The notes below the pieces were generated by a model. It did no database searches, was not told the DNA's origin, and saw only the letters and a program-made list of their open reading frames with translations. From positions 1,915,501 through 1,979,500 of the forward strand of contig NC_015437.1 of the NCBI RefSeq assembly GCF_000208405.1: DNA of 64,000 nucleotides, given 5' to 3'. The position numbers and the translations under genes are program-made. The DNA is from Selenomonas sputigena ATCC 35185 (lineage in GTDB: Bacteria; Bacillota; Negativicutes; Selenomonadales; Selenomonadaceae). Positions 21,118 to 30,067 of the stretch are shown in pieces (position 1 is the first letter of the stretch; each line of letters opens with the position of its first letter).

Positions 21118-21255
21118 AAAAGCCGCCTTTCTTCAACTCCCATCGCTGCAGGCTGCACGCACCAACATCCGCCGTTTGAACATCTAGCGCCGCCTCACGC
21201 AAAAGGGCGGCGGCACGCTTCCCGGCGCACCGTCGCCCCTGCCTATCTAATTATA

Positions 21256-22248
21256 CTATCCCTTGCGCCCGTGGTAAAGACACCAAGGCTCTTCCGCCAT
21301 ATAATCACCATCGTTGTAGTAGGCAGCACGCGCACGGCAGCCGCCGCAGGCACGCTTATAGTCGCAAGTGCCGCAGCCGCCCGAATATTCGAGCGTGCGC
21401 AGCTTGTTCAGCACCTCGCTGCTCTTCCAGATTTCGTCGAATGGCGTCTTTCGCACGTCGCCAAGCTCCATGTTGAGATAGGCGCACGGCTGCACCTTGC
21501 CGCGCGGGCTGATGATGCAATAGCTGAGTCCAGCGAGGCAGCCTCGCCGAAAGCGCGTCTTGATGCCCATCTGCCCCGCGATGCGCAAAAACTGCGGCGC
21601 GCACGTCGGCTTCAATTCGATATCCACTTCCTCCGACTTTTTCATGATGCGCGTCAGGACGCTCTCGTACGCCTCGGCACGAAGCGACTCCTCCTCGATC
21701 GTCTCGGCGCGTCCCGTCGGCACGAGGAAGAAGAAGTGGTGCGCCACAGCGCCGAGTTCCACGGCGAAGTCCGTAATCGCCTCCAATTCCTTCTCGTTCC
21801 AGTCCATGACCGTCGTATGAATCTGAAACGGCAGCCCTGCCGCGCGGCAATTCTTCATGCCCTCGACAGCACCCGCCCAGCCGCCCGGATAGCTGCGGAA
21901 CGTATCGTGCTTCGCGGGCGACATCGAGTCGAGCGAGATGCCCATGCCCATCGCGCCCGCCGCCTTCAAGTCGCGTGCCATCTCAGGCGTGATCAGCGTG
22001 CCGTTTGTGCCGAAGACCGAACGCAGGCCAAGCTTCGTCGCATGTTCTACAAGTTCCAGAATGTCAGGGCGCGTCAGAGGCTCGCCGCCCGAAAAAATCA
22101 TGATCTTGAAGCCCGCGCGCGCGATCTCATCGAGGAGCTTCTTCGCCTCCGCCGTCGAAAGCTCCTCCTCCGCCTTGCAGCCCGCATCGCGGTAGCAGTG
22201 CTTGCAGTACATGTTGCAGGCGTTCGTCGTGTTCCATGAGATGATCAT
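21256..22248 (-). CDS. nirJ2: Radical SAM/SPASM protein, NirJ2-like
   Basis: A 330-residue radical SAM protein with the cluster motif CNMYCKHCYRDAG at the N-terminus and a SPASM-type C-terminal Cys cluster (CGTCDYKRACGGCRARA). It matches the NirJ2 type paired with NirJ1 in Firmicutes, related to AhbD/NirJ enzymes that modify heme precursors in the siroheme-dependent heme or heme d1 routes. The true product here is not established. The ATG at 22248 (GGAGGCGGCGAT upstream) overlaps the nirJ1 stop as ATGA. Confidence 0.82.
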   Translation of the reverse strand: MIISWNTTNACNMYCKHCYRDAGCKAEEELSTAEAKKLLDEIARAGFKIMIFSGGEPLTRPDILELVEHATKLGLRSVFGTNGTLITPEMARDLKAAGAMGMGISLDSMSPAKHDTFRSYPGGWAGAVEGMKNCRAAGLPFQIHTTVMDWNEKELEAITDFAVELGAVAHHFFFLVPTGRAETIEEESLRAEAYESVLTRIMKKSEEVDIELKPTCAPQFLRIAGQMGIKTRFRRGCLAGLSYCIISPRGKVQPCAYLNMELGDVRKTPFDEIWKSSEVLNKLRTLEYSGGCGTCDYKRACGGCRARAAYYNDGDYMAEEPWCLYHGRKG

Positions 22249-23441
22249 ATCGCCGCCTCCTCGCCCACGAGTCCGATCTCCTCGTCCGTCAGATAGCACG
22301 AAGGATCGCTTGCCCAGAAATCACCCGTACGCGCTTCGGCGCGCGTGCGGAAGTTGCCGTTGCAGCACGAAAGGTAGCAGCACGAGGAACATCGACCCGT
22401 GAGGAGCGGCTTTCGATCCTTGAGTCCCGCCATGATGGCGTTTGACGTGTCCTGCCAGATCTCGCCGAACTTCCTCTCGCGCACGTTGCCGAAGGTATGG
22501 TGCTGCGTGAACTGATCGGGATGGACGTAGCCTAAGGGATCGACCTCGCCGAAAGCGATGCCCGAGCGGTTGCCGCCGTTCATCGAAATGTGCTTCCACA
22601 CATGCTCGGCCGCCGCCTCGCCCTTTTCCCTGAGCGTCTTCAAGTAGATGTAAACGCCGTCGCAGTGGTTGTCAACCGTCAGGATTTCCTTTTCCAGACC
22701 GCGCTCCTCAAAATCGCGCGTGCGGCGGATGATCGTATCCATGGCACTGCGCGACTCCTGTGCCGTCACATCCTCTTCCATCATCGCGTTGCCGCGCCCC
22801 GAGTAGACGAGATGATAGAAGCACACGCGGTTGATGCCCTCCTCCTCGATGAAATCGAAGATCTTGTCGAGCTCCATGATGTTGTGATGGTTGATCGTGA
22901 AGCGAAGCCCCACGCGCTGCCCGACCGCCGTGCAGTTCTCTATGCCGCGCATGGCAGCCTCGTAGGCGCCCTCCTTGCCGCGGAACTTGTCGTTCACATC
23001 CTTGAGACCGTCGAGCGAGATGCCGACGTAGCCCACGCCGATGTCCTTGATGCGCTGCGCCGTCGCGCGGTCAATGAGCGTGCCGTTCGTCGAGAGCGTC
23101 GGGCGCACGCCCTTTGCCGCCGCATGCTCGGCAAGCTCGAAGAAGTCGGGACGAAGGAGCGGTTCGCCGCCCGAAAAGAGCAGCACGGGCACGCGAAAGT
23201 CGGCGAGATCGTCGATGAAGCGCCGCGCCTCCTCCGTCGTCAGCTCGTTCTGATACTTCTTGGCGTCCGAATTCATGTAGCAATGGCGACACTTGAGGTT
23301 GCACGTCTTCGTCGAATTCCAGACGACGACGGGTCCCATTCCTTCGGCTGCACCGTTTTTCATGCGATGCGCATTCTTCGTATAGCGCAGCGAGTCGCCG
23401 AAATACTCGCGCGCAAAAAGAAGCTTCGTTACACTGATCAT
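22245..23441 (-). CDS. nirJ1: Radical SAM/SPASM protein, NirJ1-like
   Basis: A 398-residue radical SAM protein. The N-terminus MISVTKLLFAREYFGDSLRY is diagnostic of the NirJ1/AhbC type. The cluster motif is CNLKCRHCYMNS, with LLFSGGEPLLRPD following, and a C-terminal Cys-rich auxiliary-cluster region (CSSCCYLSCCNGNFR). By family it removes propionate side chains during siroheme-to-heme or heme d1 conversion. The ATG at 23441 has GGGAGGA upstream. A TetR regulator gene lies immediately upstream on the same strand. Confidence 0.84.
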   Translation of the reverse strand: MISVTKLLFAREYFGDSLRYTKNAHRMKNGAAEGMGPVVVWNSTKTCNLKCRHCYMNSDAKKYQNELTTEEARRFIDDLADFRVPVLLFSGGEPLLRPDFFELAEHAAAKGVRPTLSTNGTLIDRATAQRIKDIGVGYVGISLDGLKDVNDKFRGKEGAYEAAMRGIENCTAVGQRVGLRFTINHHNIMELDKIFDFIEEEGINRVCFYHLVYSGRGNAMMEEDVTAQESRSAMDTIIRRTRDFEERGLEKEILTVDNHCDGVYIYLKTLREKGEAAAEHVWKHISMNGGNRSGIAFGEVDPLGYVHPDQFTQHHTFGNVRERKFGEIWQDTSNAIMAGLKDRKPLLTGRCSSCCYLSCCNGNFRTRAEARTGDFWASDPSCYLTDEEIGLVGEEAAI

Positions 23442-23460
23442 GAAATAAAAATCCTCCCGT

Positions 23461-24084
23461 TTATTCCTTTTGTTCTTCCTGCTTTTCAATCACGCGCATG
23501 CCGTCGAGGATCAATCCGAGCTTCAGCCGCACATTCTCCTCGAAAGAAAGCTCCAGCTTGCTGAACGCCGCCGCCTGAAACAGCGAATGGAAAAGCTCCG
23601 AGATGATCGCCGTCGGGATGTCGCAGCGAAATTCGCCCTTCGCCTGCCCCTCCTCGACCAAACGCGTGAAAAGCACCGTAAAAGGCGGCGCCGAAACGCT
23701 CGTCTCTGACCGCTTCAGCAAGGTCGCCTGCTGCGCCGCGCGCAGGAAGAGCGGCAGCACATAGCGGTTCTCCCCGAGAAGCCTGGCCGCCGCCAAGAGC
23801 AGCTCGCGCAGAATTTCCGTCACGGGTTTCTGCTCCTCGGACAGGACGCGCACCCTTTCTCCCAGCTCCTTCATGATGCGCCCCAGAAGTTCCATCAAGA
23901 CGTCGTCCTTGGAATCAAAGTAATTGTAAAACGTACCGATGCCGAGTTCCGCCCCGCTCATGATGTCCGCGATCGCAACATCTTCCAGTCCGCGACTCTG
24001 AAACAGGCTTGCCGCCGAATCAAGAATCGCCTTGCGCGACTGGATCTTCTTCATCTCGCGTCGGCTTATCTTCTCTTCTTCCAT
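23461..24084 (-). CDS. TetR-family transcriptional regulator
   Basis: A 207-residue repressor-type protein. The N-terminal helix-turn-helix reads SRKAILDSAASLFQSRGLED followed by VAIADIMSGAELGIGTFYNYFDSKDDVL, a textbook TetR DNA-binding domain. The C-terminal ligand domain is variable and gives no ligand. It lies 19 bp upstream of nirJ1 on the same strand, so it probably shares a transcript with, and may regulate, the nirJ1-nirJ2 pair (inference). Confidence 0.9.
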   Translation of the reverse strand: MEEEKISRREMKKIQSRKAILDSAASLFQSRGLEDVAIADIMSGAELGIGTFYNYFDSKDDVLMELLGRIMKELGERVRVLSEEQKPVTEILRELLLAAARLLGENRYVLPLFLRAAQQATLLKRSETSVSAPPFTVLFTRLVEEGQAKGEFRCDIPTAIISELFHSLFQAAAFSKLELSFEENVRLKLGLILDGMRVIEKQEEQKE

Positions 24085-24255
24085 ACAAATCCCCCTCGCT
24101 TAAGGAGTCTCCTGCACACTCCAACTCTCTTTGCCTATTATACATGAATCCCCTTCATTTTTAAAGAAGAAAATGAAGCATCTTCACAAATTTAAGAAAG
24201 CACGATGAAATACGGTCGCTCAAAAAGCGTTTTGAACGACGAACGCTTTCGCGCA

Positions 24256-24283
24256 CAAAAAAAGCGCCGGCTACTGCCAGCGC
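24256..24283 (-). terminator. Terminator downstream of tRNA-Arg
   Basis: On the minus strand, GCGCTGGC-AGTA-GCCGGCGC is followed by seven T residues, just after the tRNA 3' end. Confidence 0.85.
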
Positions 24284-24295
24284 AAAACTTCAAAA

Positions 24296-24375
24296 TGGTG
24301 ACCCAGGAGGGACTCGAACCCCCGACCCTTTGATTCGTAGTCAAATACTCTGATCCAACTGAGCTACTGAGTCAC
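24296..24375 (-). tRNA. tRNA-Arg (anticodon ACG)
   Basis: The cloverleaf reads cleanly on the minus strand. The acceptor arms are GTGACTC and GGGTCAC with encoded CCA, the D arm has GCTCAGTTGG, and the anticodon stem TTTGA/TCAAA holds the loop CTACGAA, giving anticodon ACG. The T arm has GGTTCGAGTCC. It decodes CGN arginine codons, with A34 expected to be deaminated to inosine. Confidence 0.96.
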
Positions 24376-24443
24376 AAGCTGACCGCTCTCGCAATCAACA
24401 TAAGTGATTCTATCACAGGAAACATTCGTTGTCAAATAAAAAT

Positions 24444-24472
24444 TTGCACGTCTCCTATTTTTTCCGTATAAT
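24444..24472 (+). promoter_or_regulatory. Sigma-A promoter of the yitT-like gene
   Basis: TTGCAC, a 17-bp spacer and a perfect TATAAT, 35 bp upstream of the start codon. Confidence 0.85.
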
Positions 24473-24507
24473 GAGAAAGTATACAAGCCACAAGAAAGGA
24501 GCGCCCT

Positions 24508-25377
24508 ATGGAAAAAGAAAAGAAAAGCCGCAAGAAGCGTCTGCTCTCCCTGATGCAAAAATATGTGACGATCTTCATCGGCGCCGTCATCACGGCCGTC
24601 GGGCTCGAAATCTTCCTCATCCCGAACAACATCATCGACGGCGGCGTCGTCGGCCTCTCCATCATGGCGCATGCCATCACAGAGCAGCCTCTGGGCGTCT
24701 TTCTCATCCTCTTCAACCTCCCGTTCCTCTACCTCGGCTACAAGCAGATTGGCAAAGCCTTCGCCCTCGCCACCTTGACCGCCATCGCCCTCCTCTCTCT
24801 ATGGTCGGCCTACTTCGCACCGTTCCCGACCGTCACGCAGGATTTTTTCCTCGCCGCCATCTTCGGCGGCATCATCGTCGGTCTCGGCGTCGGTCTCATC
24901 ATTCGCTCGGGCGGCTCGCTCGACGGCACGGAAATCGTTGCCATCATCCTCGACAAGAAATCCGTGTTCTCCGTCGGCGAAGTCGTCATGTTCATCAACC
25001 TTTTCATCCTTTCAGGCGCCGGTCTTCTCTTCGGCTGGGACAAGGCGATGTACTCGCTCGTCGCCTACTTCGTCATCGCCAAGATGATCGACGTCGTCGT
25101 GCAAGGGCTTGACGAATCCTACGCCGTCATGATCGTCACAAACGAACCGGACAAAATCAATGTCGCCCTCGCCGAGCGATTGGGACGCGGCGTCACCCTC
25201 CTCTACGGCGAAGGCGGCTACACGGGCGAGGAAAAAAAGGTTCTCTACTCCGTCGTCACGCGCCTCGAAGTCAACAAGCTCAAGGAAACCGTCCTCAGCA
25301 TCGACGAAAACGCCTTCGTGACCATCAACGCTGTCCACGACATCGTCGGCGGCAGGTTCAAGAAAAGCGGACACTGA
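24508..25377 (+). CDS. YitT family membrane protein
   Basis: A 289-residue protein with about five to six hydrophobic segments in the first 200 residues (starting YVTIFIGAVITAVGLEIFLIP), the conserved NIIDGGVVGLS and GGSLDGTEI motifs, and a C-terminal cytosolic DUF2179 domain with TLLYGEGGYTGEEKKVLY. This is the standard YitT/YvjA architecture of Firmicutes. The transported substrate is unknown. AAAGGAG precedes the ATG, and a strong promoter is visible upstream. Confidence 0.9.
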   Translation: MEKEKKSRKKRLLSLMQKYVTIFIGAVITAVGLEIFLIPNNIIDGGVVGLSIMAHAITEQPLGVFLILFNLPFLYLGYKQIGKAFALATLTAIALLSLWSAYFAPFPTVTQDFFLAAIFGGIIVGLGVGLIIRSGGSLDGTEIVAIILDKKSVFSVGEVVMFINLFILSGAGLLFGWDKAMYSLVAYFVIAKMIDVVVQGLDESYAVMIVTNEPDKINVALAERLGRGVTLLYGEGGYTGEEKKVLYSVVTRLEVNKLKETVLSIDENAFVTINAVHDIVGGRFKKSGH

Positions 25378-25388
25378 GCGCTCAAACC

Positions 25389-25488
25389 ATAACGACCCGG
25401 CAGGCCGAGCCAAAAGTGCAGCTCGAACGACTGAACTCAGGCAAAGGCGACGCACCGTCTCCACGATGCAGCCGTCCGCGCGTACAAT
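25389..25488 (+). repeat. Dispersed structured repeat, A-type, diverged copy
   Basis: The right half aligns with the trpB copy: TCAGGCAAAGGCGACGCAC, then CTCCACGATGCAGCCGTCC and GCGCGTAC in place of the GTCCAC/GTGGAC hairpin. The left half is heavily diverged. It lies just after the yitT-like gene. Confidence 0.55.
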
Positions 25489-25523
25489 CTCCCGTCAGCC
25501 GATTTTGCAAACTGCTGCAGAAA

Positions 25524-25580
25524 CAAGAAGCGGGGCTGCCGCATAAGTCAGACACGACTTATGCGGCAGCCCCGCTTGTT
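25524..25580. terminator. Strong terminator downstream of the yitT-like gene
   Basis: A stem of more than 20 bp (AAGCGGGGCTGCCGCATAAG with its complement) around a six-base loop, followed by TTGTTTG on the plus strand and preceded by ACAAGAAG. Confidence 0.85.
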
Positions 25581-25599
25581 TGAAAGTCGACCCCCGCAG

Positions 25600-26136
25600 A
25601 TTTCCCAAGTTTCACCGAAGCCATGAAGCCTTTGCCCTGCCGCATGGAGATACACTCTCTGGCGCTCTTTTTCGGCAGTCAAGCGGTATCGGCATTATGC
25701 GCCCTGTTTTTCCTGCGCATGATTCTCCTACTCGGACTCGGAATTGATCGGAACTGCCCTTCTTCTGCGTCAAACTCATGCATTGTCCTTCGCAGCTGCA
25801 CGAGCTTCCGCCTCGACGCACGGATTCTTGCATCCGTGGATTCTTCGGCACTTGCGTCTTGCCTTACATCAGTTCCGCAAGCGCCCCTCAACCCTTCATG
25901 AACATTCGTTCCGCTTCCTGCCGTCCTGCTGCAACGGCTTGCCGCCCTTTGGATTCTCTCCGTGAGCTTGTTCACCATGGTCTCGGAATACGCTCTTCCT
26001 CCTCCACGATGCGCTCCATGCCTGAACCTTCAGCTTACCCTGAGCCTTTCTGCTATTTCTGCTGGCCTGCATACTAGAGTTTCTCCTCTTTCTGCAAACT
26101 TCTTCGCAAGGGATGCCTCCTTTCATCTGCATACTT
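25600..26136 (-). pseudogene. Decayed gene region behind a strong promoter
   Basis: A consensus promoter (26137-26165) and an AAAGGAGG ribosome site read leftward into this segment. However, the frame that follows the site stops after 11 codons. Overlapping fragments in other frames of 80-110 codons look unlike any family I know. I see no intact gene over these 535 bp. The simplest reading is a gene destroyed by frameshifts; the alternative is an untranslated RNA. Confidence 0.35.
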
Positions 26137-26165
26137 ATTATAAAACATTTCCTATAAGTTGTCAA
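26137..26165 (-). promoter_or_regulatory. Consensus sigma-A promoter without an intact downstream gene
   Basis: On the minus strand, TTGACA (26165-26160), exactly 17 bp, and TATAAT (26142-26137), followed about 18 nt later by AAAGGAGG. Confidence 0.8.
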
Positions 26166-26201
26166 TAATATTTTGAAAAATCTTGAAACATTTCCAGTCA
26201 A

Positions 26202-26225
26202 GGCGGATTGCAATAGCAATCCGCC
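26202..26225. terminator. Hairpin downstream of the ABC ATPase gene
   Basis: GGCGGATTGC-AATA-GCAATCCGCC, a perfect 10-bp stem located 48 bp after the ATPase stop. It lacks a T-run on the minus strand, so termination is only inferred. Confidence 0.5.
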
Positions 26226-26272
26226 CCAAAACTGCATGGATAGGCTCTTTTTTCGGACCGATTCATTTGTAC

Positions 26273-27049
26273 TCAGGGAATCGCCTCAAGCGGAATCACA
26301 TGCGGCACACTATGCTCATCGACATAAACTTTCGTTTTTACATGGTATACCTCTTCCATCATGGCCTCCGTGAAAATCTCACGCGGCTCCCCCTGCGCGT
26401 ACACTTCCCCCTTCTGTAAAACGATAATCTCATCGGCAAATTTCGCAGCCAAATCGAGATGGTGCAGAGTGACCAATGTCGTAAATTGATTTTCTTGCGT
26501 CAACTTTTTCAATAAGGTCAACAGCTTGAACTGCTTGTGCAGATCCAGCGCACTGGTAGGTTCATCGAGCAGCAATACCGTAGGTTCCCTTACCAGTGCC
26601 TGAGCAATAAACACAAGCTGCCGCTGCCCTCCACTCAAGGCCATGATGCTGCGCGAGGCAAACTCCTGCAAATTCAGCCGCTGCAGCACTTCCTCCGTCG
26701 CTCGAATATCTTCCTCTTTGACGCGGAAAGACAGCGAGCCCATACGCCCCAACATGACGATCTCAAAGACACTTAGATTGATTTTGCAGTCGTTGTCCTG
26801 AGACAGATAGCTTACCGTGCCGCTGAGCTCCTCGGACGAATATGTCTCAGCCAACTTGCCGTTGATCCGGATATCCCCTTTGCCCGACAAGATTCCTATG
26901 ATCGTTTTCAGGAGCGTTGATTTCCCGGCGCCGTTCGTTCCGATGACAGCAGTCAGTTTTCCGGTCTGAGCGACGAAATCGACCCCCCGCAATATATTCT
27001 TTTGGGAATCGGAGGAATATCCAAAGGTCAGATCATGAACTTCAATCAT
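26273..27049 (-). CDS. ABC transporter ATPase, cobalamin/iron-siderophore type
   Basis: A 258-residue ATP-binding subunit of a FecE/BtuD-type importer. The Walker A is GTNGAGKST, the signature is LSGGQRQ, the Walker B is VLLLDEPTSALDLH, and the switch His lies in LVTLHHLD. It overlaps the permease stop by 4 bp. The cobalamin riboswitch upstream of the operon makes a corrinoid the likely cargo. Base composition is lower in GC than the neighbouring core genes. Confidence 0.92.
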   Translation of the reverse strand: MIEVHDLTFGYSSDSQKNILRGVDFVAQTGKLTAVIGTNGAGKSTLLKTIIGILSGKGDIRINGKLAETYSSEELSGTVSYLSQDNDCKINLSVFEIVMLGRMGSLSFRVKEEDIRATEEVLQRLNLQEFASRSIMALSGGQRQLVFIAQALVREPTVLLLDEPTSALDLHKQFKLLTLLKKLTQENQFTTLVTLHHLDLAAKFADEIIVLQKGEVYAQGEPREIFTEAMMEEVYHVKTKVYVDEHSVPHVIPLEAIP

Positions 27050-28095
27050 TTGAAATAACTCCTTTTCCTAGTCAATACCAACGAGAAGAAAAAGGGAACT
27101 CCGATGATTGCCGTCACAATGCCGATCGGAAACATAGCGCCCGGAATCAGCATCTTGCTGCCAATGGATGCCAGCGACAAGATCGCCATTCCACATACCG
27201 CAGAGAGCGGCAGGAAATACCGCTGATCCTCACCGACCAACATCCTCGCAATATGCGGTCCGACAATGCCGATAAAGCCGATCGTTCCCACGAAAGAAAC
27301 GGCAACTGCGGTAATGATCGATACGAAGAGAAAAACTTTGACTCTCAGACGCTCGACATTGACCCCCAGACCGGAGGCCTTTTCATCCCCCAGCTTTAAT
27401 GCCGTCAGCCGCCACGATTCGCGCATCATAAGCGGAAGCATCAGGAGCAGCACGACGAAAACAATGGAGATGTTCATCCAAGTTGCTTTTGACAGACTGC
27501 CCATCGTCCAAAAAACAATGTTCTGGAGGGCTTCGGGCGTTGCCATATACTGCATCAGAGATTGAAGCGCCTGGAACAAGAACATCATGCCAATACCGGC
27601 AAGGATCATTGTCTCAGAGGAAAAGCTCTTAATCTTATTGATGGAGTATATGAAGAAACTCGTCAGTCCTGCGAATATAAACGCACCGAACGGCACCATG
27701 AATTCCCCTAGAAACTCCAGTGAGCTCAGCCCGACCACAATCACGAGAGAGGCGCCGAATCCCGCGCCTGCCGATATGCCGAGGGTATAGGGGCTGGAGA
27801 GAGGATTATCGAGAATCGTCTGCATTCCCGCCCCGGCAATCCCCAGAGAAGCCCCGACGAGCAAAGCCATGACGGCCGTCGGAAGCCGAATCGACCAAAC
27901 GATGACATCGGCGTTTTTGGAAACCTCCGGAGCCTGTATCACCGCCATCCAAACATCCTGTGGCGTGAGCGAGGCCGGGCCTACAATCACGTCGGTCATA
28001 AAACTTATCGCGCAAATCAGCAGCCCGAGCAAAATAAAGATGATTCTGCGGTAACTCTGCTTTTTGTAGTCAAAATGGTCCTTCATCTCTTCCAC
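27046..28095 (-). CDS. ABC transporter permease, FecCD/BtuC family
   Basis: A 349-residue integral membrane permease with about nine to ten hydrophobic segments. Family motifs are SIRLPTAVMALLVGASLGIA, GAGMQTILDNPLSSPYTLGI and, near the end, VGTIGFIGIVGPHIARMLVG, which contacts the ATPase. It is predicted to form the inner-membrane channel of a corrinoid or siderophore importer. The start is taken as GTG at 28095 with GGAAAGGG upstream; an ATG three codons later is possible. Confidence 0.92.
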   Translation of the reverse strand: MEEMKDHFDYKKQSYRRIIFILLGLLICAISFMTDVIVGPASLTPQDVWMAVIQAPEVSKNADVIVWSIRLPTAVMALLVGASLGIAGAGMQTILDNPLSSPYTLGISAGAGFGASLVIVVGLSSLEFLGEFMVPFGAFIFAGLTSFFIYSINKIKSFSSETMILAGIGMMFLFQALQSLMQYMATPEALQNIVFWTMGSLSKATWMNISIVFVVLLLMLPLMMRESWRLTALKLGDEKASGLGVNVERLRVKVFLFVSIITAVAVSFVGTIGFIGIVGPHIARMLVGEDQRYFLPLSAVCGMAILSLASIGSKMLIPGAMFPIGIVTAIIGVPFFFSLVLTRKRSYFK

Positions 28096-28111
28096 TATGC
28101 TAAGCCCTTTC

Positions 28112-29281
28112 CTAATTCAAATGCATGAACCAAATTCCCCCATAGGAGAACGGAAGGAATTTTTCGTAGAATTCCTTGAGCGTGCCTTCCGGATCAACAT
28201 CTGCGAACTCTTCGGGATAGTACGTCTTTGCCAGATACTCGAAGACAGCGCAGTCGTAGACCTCACGCGGCAGTCCATGATGAGCCGAATAAATCTGCTT
28301 GTTCTTGACCGCTTTCAACTTGTCCCAGCCATCGCGCTGTGTAAACGCCTTCAAGAGCTCCTGAGAATGCTCTTCGTTCGTATCAAATCCGAGACGCATG
28401 GCGGTAGCCTTTTTCGGCCAATAGGAACCCATGATCATGATGATGTCGGGATCCTTTTCCAGAATAAATTCGGGATTGACAGGCCCCGCCGACGCGACTA
28501 CATCTTTTGTAATGAGATCGGCGCCGCACACTGTTGCCAATGCGCCCCATGCAACCTTGTTGCTGTATGCAGTGCCAAATCCTTCTGGCCCTTCATTGCC
28601 CGTCTCGATATAAACCGTCGGTTTCGGCTTGTTGATCTTATTGATGCGATCGGTAACCTTTGTCACGTGTTCCGTATAAAACTTTTTGAGCTCTTCCGCG
28701 CGCTCCTCTTTGCCCAACGCCTTGCCGATGGCTTCAATCGAACGCTGATGATTTTCAAGCTTCTCCGCATGATAGTCGATATAAATGGTCGGTATTCCGG
28801 CTGCATCGATCTTCGGCTTCACATCGGATTCGTACTGATCTTTCATATTCAACGGGATAAAGATGACATCCGGATTCAGGGAAATCACCTTTTCCGTATC
28901 GAAGGTCTTTTCATTCACGGCGCCGATGAGAGGAATCTTTTCCAGTTCCGGAAGATCTGCTTTGAAATGATTCCACATATCGGTACGATATTTGCTCAAA
29001 TATGGATCGATTCCAACGATGATATTGGCAACATCCTTGCCTGTCAGTGCCGCCATCGTCATAAACGCACCGCCCGAAGCACTCCACTGCACAACGACGC
29101 GTTCTGCCGGCTTTTTCAACGTGACCGTCTGTCCTGTCACATCCGTAATCTCAATGGGTTTTTCATTCTGCGCCGCATCCTTCTTCACATCTCTGGAACC
29201 TCCGCAGGCCGTGAAGATCATGCTGACCAGCAGAAGAAGAACCACGGCAACGGAAACAATATACTTCTTTGTATGAAACAT
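28112..29281 (-). CDS. Periplasmic-binding lipoprotein of a cobalamin/iron-type ABC importer
   Basis: A 389-residue substrate-binding protein. The signal peptide MFHTKKYIVSVAVVLLLLVS ends in a lipobox (IFTAC), so it is lipid-anchored. The TroA/FecB-type fold is indicated by ITDVTGQTVTLKKPAERVVV, SLNPDVIFIP and EKDPDIIMIM. The ATG at 29281 follows GAGGTG; the longer frame runs into the leader. It is the first gene of the operon, behind a cobalamin riboswitch, which points to vitamin B12 or a corrinoid as substrate, although sequence alone cannot exclude an iron chelate. Confidence 0.87.
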   Translation of the reverse strand: MFHTKKYIVSVAVVLLLLVSMIFTACGGSRDVKKDAAQNEKPIEITDVTGQTVTLKKPAERVVVQWSASGGAFMTMAALTGKDVANIIVGIDPYLSKYRTDMWNHFKADLPELEKIPLIGAVNEKTFDTEKVISLNPDVIFIPLNMKDQYESDVKPKIDAAGIPTIYIDYHAEKLENHQRSIEAIGKALGKEERAEELKKFYTEHVTKVTDRINKINKPKPTVYIETGNEGPEGFGTAYSNKVAWGALATVCGADLITKDVVASAGPVNPEFILEKDPDIIMIMGSYWPKKATAMRLGFDTNEEHSQELLKAFTQRDGWDKLKAVKNKQIYSAHHGLPREVYDCAVFEYLAKTYYPEEFADVDPEGTLKEFYEKFLPFSYGGIWFMHLN

Positions 29282-29526
29282 GAAAACACCTCGTTTCTTA
29301 AACTTTCGAAACAACTTCTCACAGATTCCGCCGGATCGCCGTCGATCCGGATCCAAGCGAACGCATATCGTCTTTCGCTCCTGCAATCACCCCCCCACAA
29401 AAGTCTCTCTTCCAACTTCGGATTTCGATTCTGCTCGTATTTCTCATACTCGTTATACACGGTTCGATGCACTCTATGCACGGGCAGCGGTGCATTCGCA
29501 ATGAGCCAGCCTCCCGCTTTTCTCCA

Positions 29527-29563
29527 CACAAAAAGTCCGTTTCCACCAAGGAACCGGACTTTA
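29527..29563 (-). terminator. Terminator of the cobalamin riboswitch
   Basis: On the minus strand, AAAGTCCG and CGGACTTTTTGT form a stem with a T-run between the aptamer and the transporter genes, the expected off-switch. Confidence 0.8.
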
Positions 29564-29649
29564 ATCTAGTCTGCACAAAGACACCATGCCTGATAAGCTC
29601 AGGTACAGTATGAGCATCCATGTACACAAAATCTCCATCCCCGTCACTC

Positions 29650-29838
29650 GCAGGTCTATCGGCGATTGTCAATCAGGCAGTTCTCCTGGCTTCAGTTCAT
29701 CGTTTCTTTGCGCCTTCCCAAGAAAGATCTCAGTGACTAAAAACGCTATGCGTTCTTCTGCAAAGTCGCTCGCTGTTACAGTGGCGTGACCGCTTTGGCT
29801 TATACCAAATTCCCTATTAAGTCCAAAGACACCTAATT
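29650..29838 (-). promoter_or_regulatory. Cobalamin riboswitch
   Basis: On the minus strand the aptamer begins near AATTAGGTGTC, continues with TTAATAGGGAATTTGGT and CGCCACTGTAA, and ends with the B12 box AAGCCAGGAGAACTGCCTG at about 29692-29674. These are the class-defining conserved blocks. By family knowledge, adenosylcobalamin binding turns off the downstream genes, here through the terminator at 29527-29563. Confidence 0.92.
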
Positions 29839-29922
29839 CAATCATATGAAATTTTTATTATATGATAACATGAGGCCTTTAACGTGTCAATCAAAAAGCA
29901 TAATATTGTTGGCAGTGTAAAC

Positions 29923-30019
29923 TACACGCACAAACGTCCACTTCGTGGACATTGTGCGCCGCCCTTACATGAAAGAGCCAATCAGTCTGCGCCTACGGCT
30001 TGACTTCTTGGACTTTCAT
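29923..30019 (-). repeat. Dispersed structured repeat, A-type, inverted orientation
   Basis: The reverse complement matches the copy at 14163-14262 closely: CATGAAAGTCCAAGAAGTCA, GACTGATTGG, GGGCGGCGCACAATGTCCAC and GTGGACGTTTGTGCGTGTA. It lies between the riboswitch region and the guanylate-kinase-like gene and is the only copy in this orientation. Confidence 0.9.
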
Positions 30020-30067
30020 GGTAAATTTCTCTGAAAAATAAAGAAGCAGCCCTTGCAGGCTGCCCCT

